64,000 nt of DNA, from positions 15,734,043 to 15,798,042 of the forward strand of contig JANAVB010023996.1 in the NCBI GenBank assembly GCA_029216955.1, written 5' to 3'. Source of the stretch: Iris pallida (taxonomy: Eukaryota; Streptophyta; Magnoliopsida; Asparagales; Iridaceae). This document shows, piece after piece, positions 45,778 through 58,370 of the stretch. Positions within the stretch are counted from its first letter, which is position 1, and each line of letters begins with the position of its first letter. The notes beneath the pieces were generated by a model. It ran no database searches. It saw only the letters and a list, made by a program, of their open reading frames with translations, and was not told where the DNA came from. Both the position numbers and the translations under genes were made by a program.

Positions 45778-45937
45778 AATACTAATAATAATAATTATTA
45801 TTAGCAAAAATATTTGCTATTTTTCCCCTCCAACTTACTTTATAGAGAGAAGAGAGAGCGAAAAGTAAAATCCAAAGAGGGAAAAAAATGGAGAAAGAGG
45901 GAAGGAAAGAGAAAAGAGCAGGGAGAGAAGAGGACAG

Positions 45938-45974
<37 letters not shown>

Positions 45975-46650
45975 GGAGGGAGATTACTAGAGGGGAACTC
46001 GCTGGAAAGGTGCTGGTGGTGGCCTTGTGGTCATCGTACGGGGAAGACGGAGGACTCACCGGGATGGCTAGGCGCGGGGACTGCTGAGCGTGACGAAGGC
46101 CCTCATGGCAGAGTGTGGGGAGGGGTTTCTGGCTCGGGGTCACCGAAAAGGGACGACGAAGGTGATGACGGCTGGGTGCTGGCCACGGCTGGAAGGTGGA
46201 GGCTTGGAGAGTTTACGGCAGAAGGGCTCGATGGGGGCGGAGGGGCTCGATGGGGATGGAGGAAGCGATAGTGGTAAACTGGTGGCAAGTTGGAAGAGGG
46301 CACTGGTGATTGTTCTATTGGCGTAGCTACTTTGTCTGCGGGATTTGACGGTGAGGTGAAGGTGGTGTTTGGGTAGTCGAGATCACAGTGGTCAGGTGCG
46401 GGCCATATCGGTGGGTCTCTAGAGGGGCAGAGGAGATAGCTGTCGGCCTCTGTGGTGGGTTGGCCAATGGTCGGAGATGCATGGTTGGTAATGGTGCACT
46501 GTGGCGATGGAGAAGGGGTTGTGCTGTTGGTCATGGCGACTGGGTGTGGAGGCACTGGCCGGAGCAGATGGCCGGGGTGGGCTCAGCTAGGGGCAGCGTC
46601 GGTGGAGATTTGGATAGGACTATGGTTAGGGTTAGGGTTAGTGTTATGTA
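44072..46650. other. Unassigned region with LTR-like composition
   Basis: No confident gene. It holds a short inverted repeat (ACCTGG...CCAGGT at about 44083-44102), an (AAT)n run, a (GA)n run, then G-rich sequence with open frames in both directions that I do not support. A minus-strand CTATAAAG near 45840 followed by long AT-rich sequence would fit a truncated Tekay-like LTR, but no partner copy is visible. Confidence 0.3.
45732..45982. repeat. (AAT)n and (GA)n microsatellites
   Basis: An AAT trinucleotide run covers about 45732-45802 and a GA-rich run about 45844-45982, the densest part being GAGAGA from about 45936. They generate Arg/Glu or Leu/Ser artefact ORFs. Confidence 0.85.
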
Positions 46651-46655
46651 CTGTG
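46651..46655 (+). repeat. Target-site duplication CTGTG, left copy
   Basis: CTGTG directly precedes TGTCACTCCC at 46656, and the same five bases follow the other LTR at 57269-57273. This fixes the ends of the third Tekay-like element. Confidence 0.9.
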
Positions 46656-49396
46656 TGTCACTCCCGTTTCCTGTTATACGTATTTTCGTATGCGTATACG
46701 AGATTTCTGGCATTTATCAGGTGGATCGTAGTTAGGCTTGTTTTGCTTAGCCTAGTCTTGTTTTAATCTTGACTTAGTTTATTTGATCGGTTCGGTTCAA
46801 TTTGACTTGGTTTGGCTTGGCTTGGCTTGGTTTGAGATGGAGAGGGTTGATATATAACCCAACTCCTTCTTTCTCTCTCTTCATTCACTTCATCATTTAC
46901 TCCTCCCACCTACCAAGTTCTAGGCAAGTGCAACTTGCTTTATGAGGGATCTCAAGTTTTATTGTTCTATTCTCTTCCTTACTTGATTTTAAGCCACTTT
47001 AGAACTTGATATTTTTCATTTTGGTGGATGGATTCATGTAGATCTAAGTTTGTATTATTTTCATTTTTTTGGATTTTGATCTATTAAACTCTATTATTTT
47101 CAAGTTTTGATTGTTCCATGTTGTAGAGAATTCAATTTTACCCAAAATGGACCTTTGAAAAGTTAGATTTCGACTTATTTTGAGGAAGTTATGGCCAAAT
47201 GATTATTTGGTCATCTTCTATGTTCATCTGGCCCCATGTCGCAGTTAAGTCGCATAAGATGTCGCGAATGGGCCGCATGAGCCTCATGTCACAGTTGAGC
47301 CGCATAAGATGTCGCGAATGGGCCGCATAAGCCCCATGTCGCAGTTGAGCCGTACAAGATGTCGCGAATGGGCCGCATGAGCCTCATGTCACAGTTGAGC
47401 CGCATAGATGTCACGAATGGGCCGCATAAGCCTCATGTCACAGTTGAGCCACATAAGATGTCATGAATGGGCCGTATTAAGATGTCGCAAATGGGCCGCA
47501 TGAGCCTCATGTCGCAGTTGAGCCGCATAGATGTCGCGAATGGGCCGTATAAGCCTCATGTCACAGTTAAGCCGTATAAGATATCGCGAATGGGCCGCAT
47601 GAGCCCCATGTCGCAGTTGAGCCGCCTAAGATGTCGCGAATGGGCCGCATAAGCCCCATGTCGCAGTTGAGCTGTATAGATATCGCGAATGGGCCGCAGG
47701 AGCCTCATGTCGCAGTTGAGCCGCGTAGATGTTGCGAATGGGCCGCATGAGCCCCATGTCGCAGTTGAGCCGCATAGATGTCGTGAATGGGCCACATGAG
47801 CCACATGTCGCAGAATAGGCTGCATAGTGTCTGTTTTGGCTATTTTATGTCTTATTTGCATGATTTGTGGTCAGAATTTCCTCCAACATCCAACATGAAA
47901 GTTGTGGATCTTTTCCTTGGCTTCAAGAATATGTCACTAGTTATTTTATGCAAGTTTCTCTCATTCATGATAATTTTCGATAGTGACCCATCGTGGTGCA
48001 CTCTTGACAAGTAACTAGACATGATAATTCTTGATGGTGGTCCGTTGTGATGCACCCTTGACTTAACAAAGTAAACCTAAATGATAATCTCGACATGCCT
48101 TGCTAAGTAACTCTTGTCTTGACACCGTGGGTGTTTGTGCTTGTATAAGCTACATGTCTCGTCTTGCATCATGTCTAGGATATGAATTCCTAATTTCCAC
48201 GGTCAGGTATTCATACTGAATCTGACTAGGATAATGACTAGATTGATCAAGTAGTTCATAAAGGGATTTCCCAGCTACAGACAGTCCCGTTATCTGGGCA
48301 CTTTAATTGACTTATAGTCTGCCGTCGAGCAGGGCACATTTCCAGCACACTGTCATGTGTTGCACCTCTAAGTTACCTAATCCGACTCTCTCAACTTGTG
48401 ACCGGATAACCTGGATTAAGTTTGCAGGGCTTGTGGCCATTGGAACATCTCGATGCATCTTGTTAGTAACTAAGCTTGTGATAACCCTAGTTAGTTAAAG
48501 TATCAAGCCGTACTCATTGCTTGGCCGTTATTGATGGATGGAGTCCCGTCTAGTCTTGCCTAGGCAAGACCAGTACATGGTTATTTTTGTACATTACTGT
48601 TATGCTTTGCTCTTGTCGATAATTGGTTGGAGACTAAGCTCTATTCAGGTGAAGGATTATAACCCCGGTCCTTGTTTGGTTTACGGGTTGTAACTTGGCT
48701 ACCGAAATAGTCCCTTAGTTGTCTTATCGTTTATCACCTTGTCTTCTCTAACTCATGTCTTTTATTATCCTTTATGTCTCATGTGCTAATATGCTGGTTT
48801 TAGTTCTTTAGTGAAGCCTCCCTTGTGGCACTTGCTCTTTCTGGGGTCTGACTCAGCTGGTTTTGTATGGCCAGATTTCGTGAGTAGCTTCCGAGGATCT
48901 TCCTGTCTTCCAGCCAGATGGTGACCACTAGGCGCAACCCTGGCAACGAGTGGGTTCTTATTTTGCTCTCCCACTCCCTTGTAAAAATATTCTTTTAAGG
49001 CGTTTAGCCGCCGAGCAAGTGTTAGCTCGTTTACAACTTTACTTACTGTCTGCCTACGGGCTGTACATGATCGACAGATCCTAGGGTTGATCATGTATGA
49101 CTTAAACTCTTGCTAGTCTTCGCATTTTGTATGACTAGCTTCATGATCATCTGAATATGTAATGTTTGGGACGCCTTACTTTGTATGTCTGATGATCTAC
49201 CATCTTGTTACATTTACTAGCTTGCTTAAGATTGAGACACTAGGCTTGTTCTTGACCCTAAGAGACTATTGGCTTGTAGTAAACCCTCATACATCTAGAC
49301 AGTCGTGACCGTATGACGAGGTAGGATTCACTTCAATGTACGTAGCTGGCTGTGTCTGTCCCCCGCTCTCCAGTATTATGGTTCTAGGGTGTGACA
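46656..49396 (+). repeat. 5' LTR of the third Tekay-like element
   Basis: Runs from TGTCACTCCCGTTTCC to GGGTGTGACA. A dyad-rich start (ATACGTATTTTCGTATGCGT) is followed by a GATATATAACCC TATA box (about 46849) and a CT-rich leader with TTCATTCACTT. A minisatellite occupies about 47226-47822. Short ORFs in it are artefacts of that array. Confidence 0.92.
47226..47822. repeat. LTR minisatellite, about 49-bp unit, roughly 12 copies
   Basis: The unit contains GCCGCATAAGATGTCGCGAA, TGGGCCGCATGAGCC and CATGTCGCAGTTGA. Copies differ mainly by C/T and G/A changes at CpG sites (TCGC to TCAC, CCGCAT to CCACAT) and by one- or two-base gaps (CATAAGATG against CATAGATG). Confidence 0.9.
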
Positions 49397-49424
49397 CGGT
49401 TTAATTGATGGCCCATGCAGGTCT
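49397..49424 (+). other. Primer-binding-site region of the third Tekay-like element
   Basis: Immediately inside the 5' LTR: CGGTTTAATTGATGGCCCAT followed by GCAGGTC. This is the same core as in the two other Tekay-like elements, with TGATGGCCC in place of TGGTGGCCC or TGGTAGCCC. Confidence 0.5.
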
Positions 49425-49531
49425 TGTAAATCAAGATGTGTGAGGGTTTCACTGAATAGATGTCTCAATCAGCACTCGCCCTTGATCTCTACTCGTTTCT
49501 TCTAATCCTTCTGGAATCTTGATCTGATCAC

Positions 49532-52500
49532 ATGTTTATATCCTCGATCTTTCATGGTCCTTCCTTATTGTTCTCCATGTCGTTTCTTCAGCGGCATGTT
49601 CCTGGTCCTGCCGATCAGCAAGACGGAGCATCTCCAGGGGACCAGCATCAACCTGGAGACCAAGCCCAGCCCTCTGGAGCGGCCTCCCGAGTCATGCATT
49701 CCGGGGATCCAGAGCCCCTAGTTCAGCCAGTCTAGCCTGCAGAGCCTGACAATGGAACCCTGGTGGGTCTCATCAGGGAATTGCTTGCATCTCAAAATCG
49801 TCGGGGTGATGCCCTGCACCAGACAGTAGAAGATGCCATGGGCAGAGTTGGTTACCCAGGAAACAACGCGGCCAACAGCTTCAAGCGTCTGAACCCTCCT
49901 TTTTTTGACGGCACCGAAGATGCTATTGTTGCTGATGCATGGCTTCAGGACATAGAGGTTATCCTAGAAGCAGCTACGATTCCTGAGAATGAGAAGGTGG
50001 CCGTTGTGCGCCTACAGTTACTGGACTTAGCCCGCAGTTGGTGGTCGATGCTAGCAGTTGGATTACCGACGCCTGTCTCATAGGAGGTGTTCAGCAACAA
50101 GTTCCAGACCAAGTACTTCGACGCAGTATCTCGGTATGATTTGCAGACGAGATTCACCAATCTTAAGCAGATGGGTAGGACGGTCGATGGATATGCGGTC
50201 GAGTTTTCTAGACTCTGTCGGTTTGCTCCTACCTTGGTGGCAACCGAACTGGATCGAGCCCAGCAATTCCAGCAGGGGCTCCACCTAGAGATTATCATAT
50301 TAGTAGAGCAGTTTGAGCACCAGATGTTTGATGCCGTCGTACAAGCAGCAAAGAGGCATGGGTATACTTCGCAGAGGATTGTAGATAGAAGTGGAGGACG
50401 GAAGAGGTCTCATGGGCAGATGTCCCATTCTTCAGCACAAGCCCCGACAGCTAGGGCTTTGACTATTGGAGCTCCTAGACGGGCGACCACAGTTTCGTCG
50501 GTTCAGCACTCGACGCCGGCGTATCCTCATCAATAGAAGCAGAAGCAGTCTTCCGCAATGGACTGTACTCATTGTGGAAAGCCAGGACACGTAGTATCAG
50601 AGTGTCGCAGAGCACAGGGATTGTGCTTGGCTTGTGGGGCACCAGATCATAAGATAGGGTCCTGTCCGAATAGAGCCAGTTCGTCATCATCAAACCTAAC
50701 TAGTCCATCGGTTAGGGGTCCAGCACCAGCGCAGCAGCAGTATCAGTCTCCGAGGCCGTTGTCGCCTCAGGCTCAGCAGTATGCCCAAGCTTAGATTCAG
50801 AATCAGCAGAGAGGTCACCAGCAGAGGGGACCAGCACCAAGAAGGCAAGGTCAGGCTATGGCTTTGACCGTAGAGGAAGAGTTAGCCTCAGGTGAGGTGG
50901 TGGCAGGTACCATTCTCGTCAACTCTTTTCCAGCATCAGTATTATTTGATTCAGGTGCATCGCATTTATTTATGTCTGTACGATTCGTAACACGGATAGG
51001 ACTGGAGCCCGAGTCATTATCAGTAAGGCTCAATATACTTACTAGTAACGGTCTTGTGGGAGTAGATAGAGTATTTTCCTCGTGTCGAATCGTAGTTAGC
51101 GGTAGAGAGTTTTCCGCTAGATTGATAGAATTTCCGATGGCCGACTATGATGTGGTCCTAGGAATGGATTGGTTGAAGGTTCATTATGCCAGAATAGACT
51201 GCCATATTGGCTTAATTATTTTTGGTATCCCAGGCGAACCAGAGTTTTAATTTTCCAGAGGCGAAGTAGAACCTTCTCCACCTGTATTGCGGATGGCAGT
51301 AGCAGTGGCAGTTCAGTTTTTTAGAGTCATGGAAGAGTTCTCCGACGTGTTTCCCGAAGAGCTTCCAGGCATGCCTCCAGAGAGAGAGATAGAGTTCACC
51401 ATTGACTTGATTCCAGGGACGGCACCAGTGTCAGGGGGAGTCTACAGGATGGCGCCTTCAGAGTTAGAGATCTTGTATAAGATGATTGAAGAACTCAGAA
51501 CCAAGGGATTCATTCGTGCTAGTGGATCACCTTAGGGAGCCCCGATACTTCTTGTGAAAAAGAAGGATGGTATGTCAAGATTATGTATTGATTATCGTAC
51601 CTTGAACTCTGTAACAATTAAGAACATATATCCTCTCCCAATGATAGATGATTTATTTGATCAGCTCAGAGGAGCGGCAGTATTCTCGAAGATTAACTTA
51701 CAGTTAGGATACCATCAGATCAGAGTCAGAGAGCAAGACGTCCCGAAGATAGCCTTCAGATCCAGAAATGGGCATTGGAAGTTCCTTGTTATGCCATTTG
51801 GAGCGACCAATACGCCAGCCGTATTCATGGACCTCATGAATCGTATCTTCATGCCTTATTTGGATCAGTTTGTGATAGTTTTTATAGACGACATCTTAGT
51901 ATATAGCAAGAATAAGACAGATCATGAGCAACATCTTCGTGTAGTTCTTCAGATTCTCAGAGAGCACCAGTTGTACGCGAAGTTCAGTAAGTACGAATTT
52001 TGGCTTGATCGTATTTCGTACTTAGGTCATATCATCACCAGAGGTAGAGTGGAAGTGGACCCCCAGAAGATAGTGGCTATAGAGTCATGGCCTGTTCCCA
52101 GTACCGTCGCAGAAGTTCGGAGTTTCCTGGGATTGACTGGCTATTACTGGCGATTTGTGTCAGACTTTGCTCGGATTTCAGCACCATTGACGCAGTTGAC
52201 CCGCAAGGATGTGCAGTTTGCTTGGACAGCAGAGTGTCAGAGTTCCTTCGAGAAGTTGAAGCAGAGATTGATGACGGCTCCCATTCTTATGCTTTCAAAT
52301 GGGACTGGAGGATTTTTAGTTTATTGTGATGCTTCCGGCAGAGGATTGGAATGCGTCTTGATGCAGCATGGTAAGATAGTAGCTTATGCGTCACGTCAGC
52401 TTCGTGATTATGAGAGGAATTACCCAACCCATGACTTGGAGTTAGCAGCAGTAGTTTTTGCATTGAAACTTTGGAGGCATTATTTATATGGAGATCGGGT

Positions 52501-54208
52501 GGAGATTTTCACCGACCACAAGAGTCTGAAGTATGTGTTTACCCAGAAGGATCTTAATGTACGTCAGAGAAGATGGCTAGAGCTACTTGTCGATTATGAC
52601 ATCAACTTGCAGTATCATCTTCGGAAGGCCAATATTGTTGCAGATGCATTGAGCAGGAGAGCTGGAGTTTATTTTCTAACAGCACAACCAGAGTTATTAG
52701 CGGATCTTCAGAAGATGGGTATTGAAGTAGTTCTTCCTACCAATATGGCATTGATGGCCAGCATACAAGTTCCGTCCAGTATAGTTGGGAGGATTAAGAT
52801 GGCGCAATCAACAGATTCTAAGCTTCAGCAACTTAGAGCGGAGTGTGAAGCAGGACGAAGACCAAAGTTATGTATTCATGAAGATGGTACTCTCCGACAT
52901 GGAAGGCATCTTTGTGTACCCAGTGGTGATATCAGACAGGAAATCATGGCAGAGGCTCACAGTTTTCAGTATTCAATTCATCCCGGTGGTACGAAGATGT
53001 ACCGTGATGTTCGCCAGCATTTCTGGTGGAATGGCATGAAGATGGAGATAGCCCGGTTTGTCTCTCGTTGTTTAGTTTGCCAACAAGTTAAGGCTGAACA
53101 TCAGAGACCAGCTGGACTTCTTCAACCTTTACCGATCCAGGAATGGAAATGGGAGCACATTACCATAGATTTTATAACTGGGTTACCTAAATCCCCAGCT
53201 GGGAGAGATGCTATCTGGGTTATAGTTAATCGACTCACAAAGGTAGCTCATTTTATCCCTTTCAGAATTGGTCAGTCGACGGATCAGCTAGCAGAGATGT
53301 ACCTCAGGAAGATTATCAGATTGTATGGAGTGCCAGTTAGTATCGTATCAGACAGAGATTTAAGATTCGTATCACACTTTTGGTGAAGTCTTCAAGAGAA
53401 CTTGAGGACTCGTCTCAAGTTCAGTTTGGCTTATCATCCACAGGCAGATGGTCAGTCAGAACGCACGATCCAGACTCTTGAAGATATGTTACGATCATGT
53501 TCACTCGACTTCGGTGGTTTGTGGGAAGATCACCTGCATCTCGTTGAATTCTCCTATAACAACAGTTTCCAAGCTAGTATCCAGATGGCACCCTTTGAAG
53601 CACTGTATGGCAGGAAGTGCAGATCCCCATTAGCGTGGGATGATGTAGGTGAGATGCAGATGCTTGGTCCAGAGATGATTACGCAGACAATCGAGGTGGT
53701 CAGGCAAGTCAGAGATCATCTTTGAATTGCCCAAGATCGTCAGCGCCATTGGGCCGATTCTCATCGACGTCCACTTGAGTTTTCTGTCGATGACCACGTG
53801 TTCCTTAGGATCTCGCCTACCCGTGGCGTTATTCGATTCGGCGTACGGGGAAAGCTTAGTCCTAGGTACATAGGGCCGTTCGATATCCTTGAGCGAGTAG
53901 GTGATGTGTCCTATCGTCTCGCTCTTCTGTCGTCGTTATATGAAGTACATGACGTATTCCATGTATCGCAATTATGACGGTATATTTCGGATCTGAGTCA
54001 TGTCCTTGATCATTCAGAATTGGTTGTTGGTACCGACCTTTCGTATGAGGAAAGACCCGTATCTATATTGGACCGAAGGGAGAAGGTACTCAAGAACAAG
54101 ACTATTAGCTTAGTCCGTGTTGCTTGGGGTCACCACTCATTGGGTGAGTCAACGTGGGAGCGTGAGAATGATATTTGTTCACGATATCCACACCTATTTG
54201 ACTCATAA
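49532..54208 (+). pseudogene. Gag-pol of the third Tekay-like element, nine in-frame stops, no frameshift
   Basis: One reading frame spans 49532-54208 (1559 codons): gag core (FDGTEDAIVADAWLQDIE), two knuckles (CTHCGKPGHVVSEC, CLACGAPDHKIGSC), protease ([13 protein letters not shown]), RT ([10 protein letters not shown]), RNase H ([10 protein letters not shown]), integrase ([23 protein letters not shown]) and a chromodomain-like tail (RVAWGHHSLGESTWE). Premature stops are at 49733, 50081, 50534, 50792, 51248, 51533, 53384, 53723 and 53975. Where the young element gives a comparison, stops replace Trp or Arg (50081, 51533, 53723, 53975). The first Met that suits the family is near 49577 (MSFLQRHVPG). 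No intron at the site corresponding to 18975-19044. Confidence 0.9.
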
Positions 54209-54337
54209 GGTATAATGTCTTCCTTATGCCTTATACTTTTAATTTCTTGCTTGCATGAATGATTGCTTGATTGACTGCTAGTCGTAGCTTGCTTATGATT
54301 AATATAGCTTTCCCCGACACCTTTAGCCTCTTGATTA

Positions 54338-54374
54338 AATTTCGAGGACGAAATTCTTTTAAGGTGGGTAGAGA
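54338..54374 (+). other. Conserved hairpin and polypurine tract of the third Tekay-like element
   Basis: AATTTCGAGGACGAAATT (54338-54355) is a perfect inverted repeat, followed by AAGGTGGGTAGAGA directly before the 3' LTR at 54375. The same hairpin occupies the same place in the young element (18505-18522). Confidence 0.8.
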
Positions 54375-57268
54375 TGTCACTCCCGTTTCCCGTTATACGT
54401 ATTTTCGTATGCGTATACGAGATTTCTGGCATTTATCAGGTGGACCGTAGTTAGGCTTGTTTTGCTTAGCCTAGTCTTGGTTTAATCTTGACTTAGTTTA
54501 TTTGATCGGTTCGGTTCAATTTGACTTGGTTTGGCTTGGCTTGGTTTGAGATGGAGAGGGTTGATATATAACCCAACTCCTTTTCTCTCTTCATTCACTT
54601 CTTCATTTAATTTCTTCATCATCTTCATTTACTCCTCCCATTTATCAAGTTCTAGGCAAGTGCAACTTGCTTTATGAGGAATCTTAAGTTTTTTTGTTCC
54701 ATTCTCTTCCTTACTTGATTTTAAGCCACTTTGGAACTTGACATTTTTCATTTTGGTGGATGGATTCATGTAGATCTAAGTTTGTATTATTTTCGATTTT
54801 TTGGGTTTTGATCTATTAAACTCCATTATTTTTAAGTTTTGATTGTTCCATGTTGTAGAAAATTCAATTTTACCCAAAATGGACCTTTGAAAAGTTAGAT
54901 TTCGACTTATTTTGAGAAAGATATGGCTAAATGATTATTTGGTCATCTTCTATGTTCATCTCGCCCCATGTCGCAGTTGAGCCGCATAAGATGTCGCGAA
55001 TGGACCTTATGAGCCTCATGTCGCAGTTGAGCCGCATAAGATGTCGTGAATGGGCCGCATAAGCCCCATGTCGCAGTTGAGCCGCATAAGATGTCGCAAA
55101 TGGGCCGTATAAGCCTCATGTCGCTGTTGAACGGTATAGATGTCGCGAATCGGCCGTATAAGCCTCATGTCGCAGTTGAGCCGCATAAGATGTCGCGAAT
55201 GGGCCGCATGAGCCTCATGTTGCAGTTGAGCCGCATAAGATGTTGAGAATGGGCCGCATAAGCCCCATATCGCAGTTGAGCCGCATAAGATATCGCGAAT
55301 GGGCCGCATGAGCCTCATGTCGCAGTTGAGCCACATATATGTCGCGAATGGGCCGCATAAAATGTTGCAAATGGGCCGCATGAGCCTCATGTCGCAGTTG
55401 AGCCGCATAAGATGTCCCGAATGGGCCGCATGAGCCCCATGTCGCAGTTAAGCCGCATAATGTGTCGCGAATGGGCCGTATGAGCCCCATGTCGCAGTTG
55501 AGCCGCATAAGATGTCGCAAATGGGCCGCATGAGCCCCATGTCGCAGTCGAGCCGCATAGATGTCGCGAATGGGCCGCATGAGCCTCATGTCGCAGTTGA
55601 GCCACATAGATGTCGCGAAAGGGCCGTATAAGCCCATGTCGCAGTTGAGCCGCATAGATGTCGCGAATGGGCCGCATGTCGCAGAATAGGCCGCTTAGTG
55701 CCTGTTTTAGCTATTTTATATCTTATTTGCATGATTTGTGGTCAGAATTTTCCCCAACTTCTAACATAAAAGTTGTGGATCTTTTCCTTGGCTTCAAGAA
55801 TATGTCACTAGTTATTTTATGCAAGTTCCTCTCATTCATGATAATTCTCGATAGTGACCCGTCGTGGTGCACTCTTGACAAGTAACTAGATATGATAATT
55901 CTTGATGGTGGTCTGTTGTGACGTACCCTTGACTTAACAAAGTAAACCTGCATGATAATCTCGACATGCCTTGCTAAGTAACTCTTGTATTGACACCGTG
56001 GGTGTTTGTGCTTGTATAAGCTACATATCTCGTCTTGCATCATATCTAGGATATGAATTCCTGATTTTCACAGTCAGAGATTCATACTGAATTTGACTAG
56101 GATAATGACTAGATTGATCAAGTTATTCATAAAGGGATTTCTCAGCTACAGGCAGTCCCGTTATCTGGGCGCTTTAACTGGACTTGTAGTCTGCCGTCGA
56201 GTAGGACACATTTCCAGCATACTGTCATGTGTTGTACCTATAAGTCACCTAATCCAACTCTCTCAACTTGTGATCGGATAACCTGGATTATGTCTGCAGG
56301 GCTTGTGGCCATTGGAACATCTCGATGCATCTTGTTAGTAACTAAGCTTGTGATAACCCTAGTTAGTTAAAGTATCAAGCCGTACTCATTGCTTGGCCAT
56401 TATTGATGGATGGAGTCCCGTCTAGTCTTGCCTAGGCAAGACCAGTACATGGTTATTTCTGCACATTACTGTTATGCTTTGCTCTTGTCGATAATTGGTT
56501 GGAGACTAAGCTCTATTCAGGTGAAGTGTTACAACCCCGGTCCTTGTTTGGTTTACGGGTTGTAACTTGCCTACCGGAATAGTCCCTTAGTTGTCGTATC
56601 GTTTATCACCTTGTCTTCTCTAACTCATGTCTTTTATTATCCTTTATGTCTCATGTGCTAATATACTGGTTTTAGTTCTTAAGTGAAGCCTTCCTTGTGG
56701 CACTTGCTCTTTCTGGGGTCTGACCCAGCTGGTTTTGTATGGCCAGATTTCGGAGTAGCTCCCGAGGATCTCCATGTCTTCCAGCCACATGGTGACCACT
56801 AGGCGCAACCCTGGCAACGAGTGGGTTCTTGTTTTGCTCTCCCACTCCCTTGTAAAAATATTCTTTTGAGGCGTTTAGCCGTCGAGCAAGTGTTAGCTCA
56901 TTTGCAACTTTACTTACTGTCTGCCTACGGGCTGTAACATGATTGATAGATTCTAGGGTTGATCATGTATGACTTAAACTCTTGCTAGTCTTCGCATTTT
57001 GTATGACTAGCATGATGATCATCTGAATATGTAATATTTGGGATGCCTTACTTTGTATGTCTGATGATCTACCATCTTGTTACATTTACTTGCTTGCTTA
57101 AGATTGAGACACTAGGCTTGTTCTTGACCCTAAGAGACTATTGGCTTGTAGTAAACCCTCATGCATCTAGACAGCCGTGACCGTATGGCGAGGTAGGATT
57201 CACTTTAATGTACGTAGCTGGTTGTGTCTATCCCCCGCTCTCCAGTATTCTAGTTCTGGGGCGTGACA
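54375..57268 (+). repeat. 3' LTR of the third Tekay-like element
   Basis: 2894 bp, colinear with 46656-49396 and ending GGGGCGTGACA. It is 153 bp longer, which corresponds to about three extra minisatellite units. Scattered substitutions are visible from the start (CCCGTTATACG against CCTGTTATACG). CTGTG follows at 57269-57273. Confidence 0.92.
54961..55690. repeat. LTR minisatellite, about 49-bp unit, roughly 15 copies
   Basis: Same unit as 47226-47822 but about three units longer. Individual unit variants differ between the two LTRs, so the arrays changed after insertion or by template slippage during reverse transcription. Confidence 0.9.
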
Positions 57269-57273
57269 CTGTG

Positions 57274-58107
57274 TCAGAGTGTAAGGCATGAAATTTTGTG
57301 TATTGGTATCGTGTAATCTATACATTATAGTGGAAAGACACCCGAGGTCGTCATGGTTGACTCGGTGAAGGTGGTCATGGACACGATGCACGGACACTTT
57401 TGGGTGGATAAAATTTGATTTATAGAATTTCTAGGAGAAAGAGGAAAGGGATTCTTCTTGTATAGAAGGTGGAGACTCGTAGTTAGATAAGGAGTAGGAA
57501 ATTCAAACCCCCGTTGGATAAATCTTACTTTTATTTAAAACTATTTAAAATCTAGTTCAATAAAATCCAATCCCAATTTAAATCTCCATAAATATTCAAA
57601 CATTTAACATACCGTTTTATAAATAAAATAATTTCAAATAATTTAAAATAATTTTTTATAAATTAAAAATAATCCAAATAACTTTTTCAAAAATTAAAAT
57701 TTTACAAAAGATACATGAGTTTATTTTTATGTACATCGCATGAAAGTACTACAATTTATTTACATAATAATTATCTTCAAAATCGGCACCTATAATTGTA
57801 TAATAAATGAAATTGCATTTATATATAAAAAATATAAAGTTGGACTAAAATTCGATATGATACATTTTATATAAAAACAAAGCAGAAATATTAACATATA
57901 TATGTGTTTCAAATAGAAAATATTTATTTTCTATATTAATAAAAACCTGTAATAAAACTTTTGTATAAAATAATTAAACACTTCGTACATACGTATTCGT
58001 ACTCCTCGTACAAATAGCAAAATAAAAATCTATAGTAAAATTAGGGGGTTTACACACACACACACACATACCCCCCATATATGTGTGTATGTGTGTGTGT
58101 GAAATAT
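57274..58107. other. AT-rich flank with no gene
   Basis: Strongly AT-rich, without an ORF over 65 codons that resembles a protein. It ends in short CA/TG runs leading into the (TA)n tract. This is the right flank of the third Tekay-like element and holds nothing I can name. Confidence 0.5.
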
Positions 58108-58116
58108 ATATATATA

Positions 58117-58213
<97 letters not shown>

Positions 58214-58217
58214 TGTG

Positions 58218-58281
<64 letters not shown>

Positions 58282-58306
58282 AAATATATATATATATATA
58301 TTTTTT

Positions 58307-58366
<60 letters not shown>
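58108..58366. repeat. (TA)n tract left of LINE-like unit 3
   Basis: About 260 bp of TA with interruptions TTTTGTGTGAAA (about 58208), AAAAAAAAA and TTTTTTTTTTTT (58275-58313). It ends directly at the LINE-like unit. Confidence 0.9.

Positions 58367-58370
<4 letters not shown>

Larger units (their letters stand above)
46656..57268 (+). mobile_element. Full-length Tekay-like Ty3/gypsy element, inactivated by in-frame stops
   Basis: 10,613 bp with LTRs of 2741 and 2894 bp, a CTGTG duplication, a polypurine tract and gag-pol on the plus strand. The LTRs differ by scattered substitutions, many C/T or G/A, and by about three minisatellite units, so it is much older than the element at 16754. All domains from gag to the chromodomain-like tail are present in one frame. 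Confidence 0.93.

Noticed and set aside
45835..46555. Opposed ORFs of 127 and 150 codons in G-rich sequence
   Set aside because: Low-complexity Arg/Glu or Pro/Ser text derived from GA repeats and G-rich DNA; no domain, no clean promoter or splice structure.
46623..46645. TTAGGG-like repeats next to the third Tekay-like element
   Set aside because: Fewer than three units, and not the usual plant TTTAGGG type. Too short to call an interstitial telomere.
54961..55690. Direct repeats resembling a CRISPR array
   Set aside because: The units are contiguous without unique spacers, vary by point changes, and lie inside an LTR of a plant retrotransposon. They are a minisatellite.
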